Assembly: GCA_013821455.1 (NCBI GenBank)
Contig: JACDGS010000020.1
Location: forward strand, 1-64,000
DNA length: 64,000 nucleotides
Origin: Chthoniobacterales bacterium
GTDB lineage: Bacteria > Verrucomicrobiota > Verrucomicrobiia > Chthoniobacterales > UBA10450
Reading direction: 5' to 3'
The translations under genes and the position numbers were made by a program. This document shows, piece after piece, positions 61,075 to 64,000 of the stretch (within the stretch, counting starts at the first letter, position 1; each line of letters opens with the position of its first letter). Below the pieces are notes generated by a model, which was given only the letters and a program-made list of their open reading frames with translations, was not told the DNA's origin and ran no database searches.

Positions 61075-63098
61075 ATCTCACAAAATTCTTTGCCGAGCTA
61101 AAACGGCGCAATGTTTACAAGGTAGCGATCGCTTATGCGGTCATAGCCTGGCTCCTCATCCAAGCAGGCTCAATTCTCTTCCCTACCTTCGAAGCGCCGG
61201 CTTGGGTGATGAAGGTCTTTGTCACCGTGATCGCCGCCGGTTTCCCTATCGCGCTGGTCATTGCCTGGGCTTTCGAGATGACACCCGAAGGGATGAAGCG
61301 GACGGCCGACGTTGCACCTAACGAGTATATCCCGCAATGGAGCCGGTGGAAATTCGCGACGGTGGTTGTAAGTCTGGCTTTGCTGGCCGCCGGGCTGCTC
61401 ATCTTTCAGCTCCAGCGCATCCGTACTTCAACAACGGCTGCCGGCCTGGCCCAGAAGTCGGTCGCAGTCCTACCCTTTGAAAGCCTAAGCGAAGATAAAA
61501 ACAACGCCTACTTCGCGGATGGTATTCAGGATGAGATCCTGACCCGACTTTCCAAGATCGCCGATCTCAAGGTCATCTCGCGCACCTCGACGCAGAAATA
61601 CAAGAGCTCGCCGGATGATTTGCGCGAGATCGCGCAGAAGCTGGGCGTCGCCAATGTCCTCGAAGGCAGCGTGCAAAAGAGCGGCGATGCCGTGCGGGTG
61701 ACGGTACAGTTGATCGATGCGGCGAACGATTCCCATCTTTGGGCGGAGACTTATGATCGCAAATTAAGCGATGTCTTTGGAGTCGAAAGCGACATTGCGC
61801 AAAAGATCGCGAGCTCGCTCGAAGCCAAACTAACGGGACGTGAAAAGGCGGCCATTACGTCGGTCGGGACTAAGAACCCTCAGGCTTATGAGTTCTACCT
61901 TCGCGCGCTGGCCCAGCGAAACCGTTCGAGCGATCCTGATATTTTGCAACGGATCAATGCTTACCGGCGGGCGGTCGAGTTGGATCCGAATTACGCCGAT
62001 GCCTGGGCCATGCTCGCGATCGAGCAGGCAAACTACTTCACCGGTCCGGAAAAAAGTGAAGAACTGGAGAAGAATATCCGCGTCGCCGCCGAGACCGCGC
62101 TCCGTCTAGCGCCGGATTCCGCGCGGGCGCACGAGGCGATGGCTTTGTATTATGGCTATTGTCGCAATGATAACGCCGCCGCCCTGGCCGAACTCGAGAT
62201 AGCGCGGGAGCGCGCGCCAAATGATGGCGGGATCCTGAGCGAGCTCGGCGTGTTCCAACGCGCCCAAGGCAAGGTGGACGAGGCTGTCGCCACGATGAAA
62301 AAGGCGGCTGACCTTGATCCACTTAATATCAATGTTTGGAAGCAGCTCGCCCTTACTTACAGCGGACTGAGGCAATTCGCGGAAGCTCGTTCCACGCTCG
62401 AGCGCGCGCTTGCGCTGGAACCGGAAGACCTCGATGTCATTGGCGGACTGGCAGCACAGTATCAAGCTGAAGGTAACCTCGGTGCCGCTTGGAAAATACT
62501 GAGTCCGCATCCTTTTCCTAGTCCCGAGGAATGGGCTTGCGTCATCTACCACGAGCAATACTACCTCTGGCGCGATTATGGTTTTCTAATCGAGACGATC
62601 AAGGCGATGAACCTCGGGAGTAAGAGTTACCCGCCCCTCATCAACGCGGCCAATGACGTATTGCTGGCGAACCTTTACTTCCTTAACCAGGAGCGCGACC
62701 TCGCCCTCCCGCATGCGCAACAAGCCGAGCGCGAGATGCAGGAGTTACGCGCGCAGAAGTTCGTTTTGTATGAGGTTTCCGCCGCTTACATCGAGATGGC
62801 TGCGCGGGCTGGGAATCGCGCCGAGGTGGAACGCGAAATCGACTACGTCTTCGCGAAAGTCGGCGACAATAAGTGGCGCTTGCCCGCCGCCGAATCCTGG
62901 GCCGCCGCCGGTTATGCGTTGCTGGGAGATTTCGATAACGCCTTGCCTCTTCTCCAAGACTCGCTTGCTAAACCAAACGGCATCACGATCGCTGATCTTC
63001 GATTAAGTCCGGCCTGGGATAGCGTGCGCAACGATCCACGTTTTCAAGTCCTCACGCAGTCGCAGCCTAACGAGAATAAGACTGCACCCGGCCCATGA
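61071..63098 (+). CDS. TolB/FlgO-TPR membrane protein, array gene 5
   Basis: 675 residues, GTG start overlapping gene 4. Its front is of the copy B type (IAYAVIAWLLIQAGSILFPT, PAWVMKVFVTVIAAGFPIAL, EGMKRTADVAPNEYIPQWSR), not of the gene 2-4 type. TolB domain SVAVLPFESLSEDKNNAYFA, NVLEGSVQKSGDAVRVTVQL. TPR region RAVELDPNYADAWAMLAIEQ and others, ending SPAWDSVRNDPRFQVL. The stop overlaps the ATG of the next, broken, family member. Motif copies at 61317 and 63066. Confidence 0.85.
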   Translation: MNLTKFFAELKRRNVYKVAIAYAVIAWLLIQAGSILFPTFEAPAWVMKVFVTVIAAGFPIALVIAWAFEMTPEGMKRTADVAPNEYIPQWSRWKFATVVVSLALLAAGLLIFQLQRIRTSTTAAGLAQKSVAVLPFESLSEDKNNAYFADGIQDEILTRLSKIADLKVISRTSTQKYKSSPDDLREIAQKLGVANVLEGSVQKSGDAVRVTVQLIDAANDSHLWAETYDRKLSDVFGVESDIAQKIASSLEAKLTGREKAAITSVGTKNPQAYEFYLRALAQRNRSSDPDILQRINAYRRAVELDPNYADAWAMLAIEQANYFTGPEKSEELEKNIRVAAETALRLAPDSARAHEAMALYYGYCRNDNAAALAELEIARERAPNDGGILSELGVFQRAQGKVDEAVATMKKAADLDPLNINVWKQLALTYSGLRQFAEARSTLERALALEPEDLDVIGGLAAQYQAEGNLGAAWKILSPHPFPSPEEWACVIYHEQYYLWRDYGFLIETIKAMNLGSKSYPPLINAANDVLLANLYFLNQERDLALPHAQQAEREMQELRAQKFVLYEVSAAYIEMAARAGNRAEVEREIDYVFAKVGDNKWRLPAAESWAAAGYALLGDFDNALPLLQDSLAKPNGITIADLRLSPAWDSVRNDPRFQVLTQSQPNENKTAPGP

Positions 63099-63300
63099 GT
63101 GAATTCCTGCAGCGTCTCAAACAGCGCAAGCTGGTGCAGTGGGCCGTGGCCTTGTCGCGGCGGCGTCGCTTTGCTCCAAGGCGTGGACATTGTCGCGTCG
63201 CGCTTCGGTTGGCCGGATTGGATTGAGCGGGCGCTCATCATTGCTTCGTACATCGGCTTTTTCGTGGCCGTGGTCCTGGCGTGGTATCACGGCGAACGCG
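63095..63300 (+). pseudogene. TPR-family N-terminal fragment E2, frameshifted
   Basis: Starts ATGAGTGAATTCCTGCAGCG, nearly the same as fragment E1 at 52.65 kb, but two bases are lost after GTGGCC (about 63150), breaking the frame. The membrane part continues in another frame (LLQGVDIVASRFGWPDWIER, ALIIASYIGFFVAVVLAWY) to HGERGA. Then the sequence switches to an inverted piece of another family member. Confidence 0.8.
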
Positions 63301-63317
63301 GCGCGCAGAGAGCGACC

Positions 63318-63425
63318 GGCACCAACGGCCTTGCGGAAGTCTTCGGGGTTACGTCGCTGAAAATAGAAATGGCCCTGGAGATAAGCGTTATGCGCCTCCA
63401 CACTCTCCGTGTTCCTGGTAGGAGC
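63318..63425 (-). pseudogene. Inverted fragment of a TolB-TPR protein
   Basis: On the minus strand the sequence reads TRNTESVEAHNAYLQGHFYF followed by QRRNPEDFRKAV, the typical transition from TolB domain to first TPR in the DUF/cyclase-type members (compare STENLEAYQLYLTGRYHWN of the cyclase fusion). It lies in opposite orientation to the E2 fragment it touches. The rest of 63426-63547 has a short open tail (SPEEARAIFDQARSALDEEA) and no clear gene. Confidence 0.65.
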
Positions 63426-63547
63426 CTCATCCACTCGGTCTGACCGCAGTAGGTAATTCACCCGAAGAAGCGCGCGCGATTTTTGATCAGGCCAGGAGCG
63501 CGCTGGATGAAGAGGCGCGCTTCGAGGAACTCTAACGATTGTTAGAC

Positions 63548-63982
63548 TTAGCGCTTCGGCTTATTCGCTGTCTTATAAGGCAGGGGATGTTGTCCCAAAC
63601 CGATGACATGTTCGAACTCGGGATCTTTGTGCACTAAGTTCGCCCCAGCGGCCATGGCTTGGACAGCGATGATGGCATCGGCGGTGGATAACCTTACGCT
63701 CCGGCGGAGCAGACCCGCTTCAAGGCATTGATCGTCGGTCGGCGCCTCTATGGTCACGGCTAACTCCCTCAGCAACCGAATGTCCTCGCGCGCCGTCGTC
63801 TCATCGTAGTCGCGGCAAACGCTATTCGCGATTTCAGTGAGGCTGATTTGCGCGATACGGACTTCGCACTTGCTCTTGGCCGCTTCGGCGAGAATGCCGC
63901 GGACGGTCTCAAACCCCGGCTCGGCCAGGAAGAGCGCAAGGACCGCGCTGCTATCGAGCCAGTTTACGGTTTTCACGTTCAC
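63548..63982 (-). CDS. PIN-domain toxin, VapC-like
   Basis: 144-residue PIN ribonuclease. Acidic residues of the active site are in VNWLDSSAVLALF (first Asp, about residue 10), ISLTEIANSVCRD (Glu), LSTADAIIAVQAMA (Asp) and LVHKDPEFEHV (last Asp). PIN proteins of this size are mostly toxins of type II toxin-antitoxin pairs. Its antitoxin should lie directly upstream, to the right of 63982, which is at the window edge and cannot be seen. The first gene after the TPR array, transcribed against it. Confidence 0.85.
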   Translation of the reverse strand: MNVKTVNWLDSSAVLALFLAEPGFETVRGILAEAAKSKCEVRIAQISLTEIANSVCRDYDETTAREDIRLLRELAVTIEAPTDDQCLEAGLLRRSVRLSTADAIIAVQAMAAGANLVHKDPEFEHVIGLGQHPLPYKTANKPKR

Positions 63983-64000
63983 GGTCTTCCCGGCGTTGTT

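Larger units (their letters stand above)
273..63073. repeat. Dispersed octamer CCTAACGA/TCGTTAGG (usually GCCTAACGA)
   Basis: Exact copies counted by eye. CCTAACGA on + starts at 785, 1030, 1533, 2201, 2586, 3907, 4763, 6138, 7063, 7719, 9533, 13068, 13920, 13931, 15752, 16015, 16160, 16490, 17812, 18835, 19005, 19289, 20814, 23568, 28781, 29183, 30012, 30319, 31113, 31732, 32534, 33736, 34352, 35533, 35713, 37437, 37788, 37900, 38486, 39386, 41109, 41721, 43416, 44961, 45054, 45737, 47727, 48235, 48993, 49100, 50032, 50363, 51355, 52428, 52891, 53362, 53383, 56382, 58193, 61317, 63066. TCGTTAGG starts at 273, 474, 4803, 12873, 13275, 14911, 16799, 17203, 17339, 17708, 18206, 21259, 22006, 22315, 28165, 31144, 31750, 31982, 32895, 33210, 37425. 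About 71 of 82 have the extra G (or C on the other strand). In genes they encode Pro-Asn-Glu/Asp, Leu-Thr, or Ser-Leu-Gly and Val-Arg, using otherwise rare TTA, CTA and AGG codons. Confidence 0.9.

Noticed and set aside
273-63073. Motif GCCTAAC/GTTAGGC as integron attC sites
   Set aside because: The core resembles the attC inverse/core heptamers (RYYYAAC, GTTRRRY), but copies lie mostly singly inside long conserved genes, without the paired boxes, cassette structure or an IntI gene.
1-64000. CRISPR arrays, rRNA genes, complete transposons
   Set aside because: No regularly spaced direct repeats, no rRNA segments and no transposase gene were seen. The broken genes at 37-63 kb have no recognisable insertion-sequence ends.

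Overview
The window looks like chromosome of a GC-rich, Gram-negative soil bacterium, most likely Verrucomicrobiota (Chthoniobacterales/Udaeobacter-like). This is inferred, not proven, from an Mla lipid-transport operon and outer-membrane-type protein (Gram-negative), a Dop-type Pup-system enzyme (unusual outside Actinobacteria), a high-affinity group 1h [NiFe]-hydrogenase, a DUF5069 protein and a large family of TolB/FlgO-TPR membrane proteins.

Layout. 0-4.9 kb: end of an aminotransferase gene, an unknown gene, rpe, a ferredoxin and a secreted glycoside hydrolase. 4.9-22.1 kb: a hydrogenase island on the + strand. It holds a NifU-like protein, a 62-residue protein, DUF5947, DUF6084, an unknown 446-residue protein, a maturation protease, a 44-residue membrane protein, the small and large subunits (hhyS, hhyL), hypB and hypA. 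A second unit follows, nikR, the nickel ECF transporter genes cbiM/Q/O, hypF, hypC, hypD, a SIS-domain gene and hypE, preceded by a candidate NikR operator. The set covers nickel uptake, nickel sensing, active-site assembly, proteolytic maturation and the enzyme, so it looks self-sufficient for atmospheric H2 oxidation. 22.1-37.4 kb: an emrA pseudogene, dop, a basic repeat protein, glgP, a rhomboid protease, a DsbA-like protein, infC (AUU start), mlaDFE, DUF5069, a two-component system and an outer-membrane-like protein.

37.6-63.5 kb is an accessory zone. It has at least seven near-complete paralogues of one family (three N-terminal membrane helices, TolB/FlgO-like domain, TPR repeats), five of them in a head-to-tail operon with overlapping or nearly touching ends. 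One more family member is fused to a class III nucleotide cyclase domain. Between them lie truncated, frameshifted, fused and inverted copies. Also here are a fluoride riboswitch with crcB-DUF190, an organophosphate-type MFS transporter, two copies of an aldehyde dehydrogenase 3' end flanking a broken CheR-PAS-kinase gene, a DUF4143 ATPase and a PIN-domain toxin.

The strongest unexplained signal is a dispersed octamer, CCTAACGA / TCGTTAGG, usually GCCTAACGA. I counted 82 exact copies by eye; about 2 would be expected by chance. It lies inside genes in several frames, at stop codons, next to start codons and as inverted pairs near gene ends. Some copies extend to a 16-base form, CCTAACGAGTAAAGGA. 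It has the character of a genome-wide signal (uptake sequence, recombination or chromosome-organising site, or a mobile mini-repeat), and I do not know a description of it.
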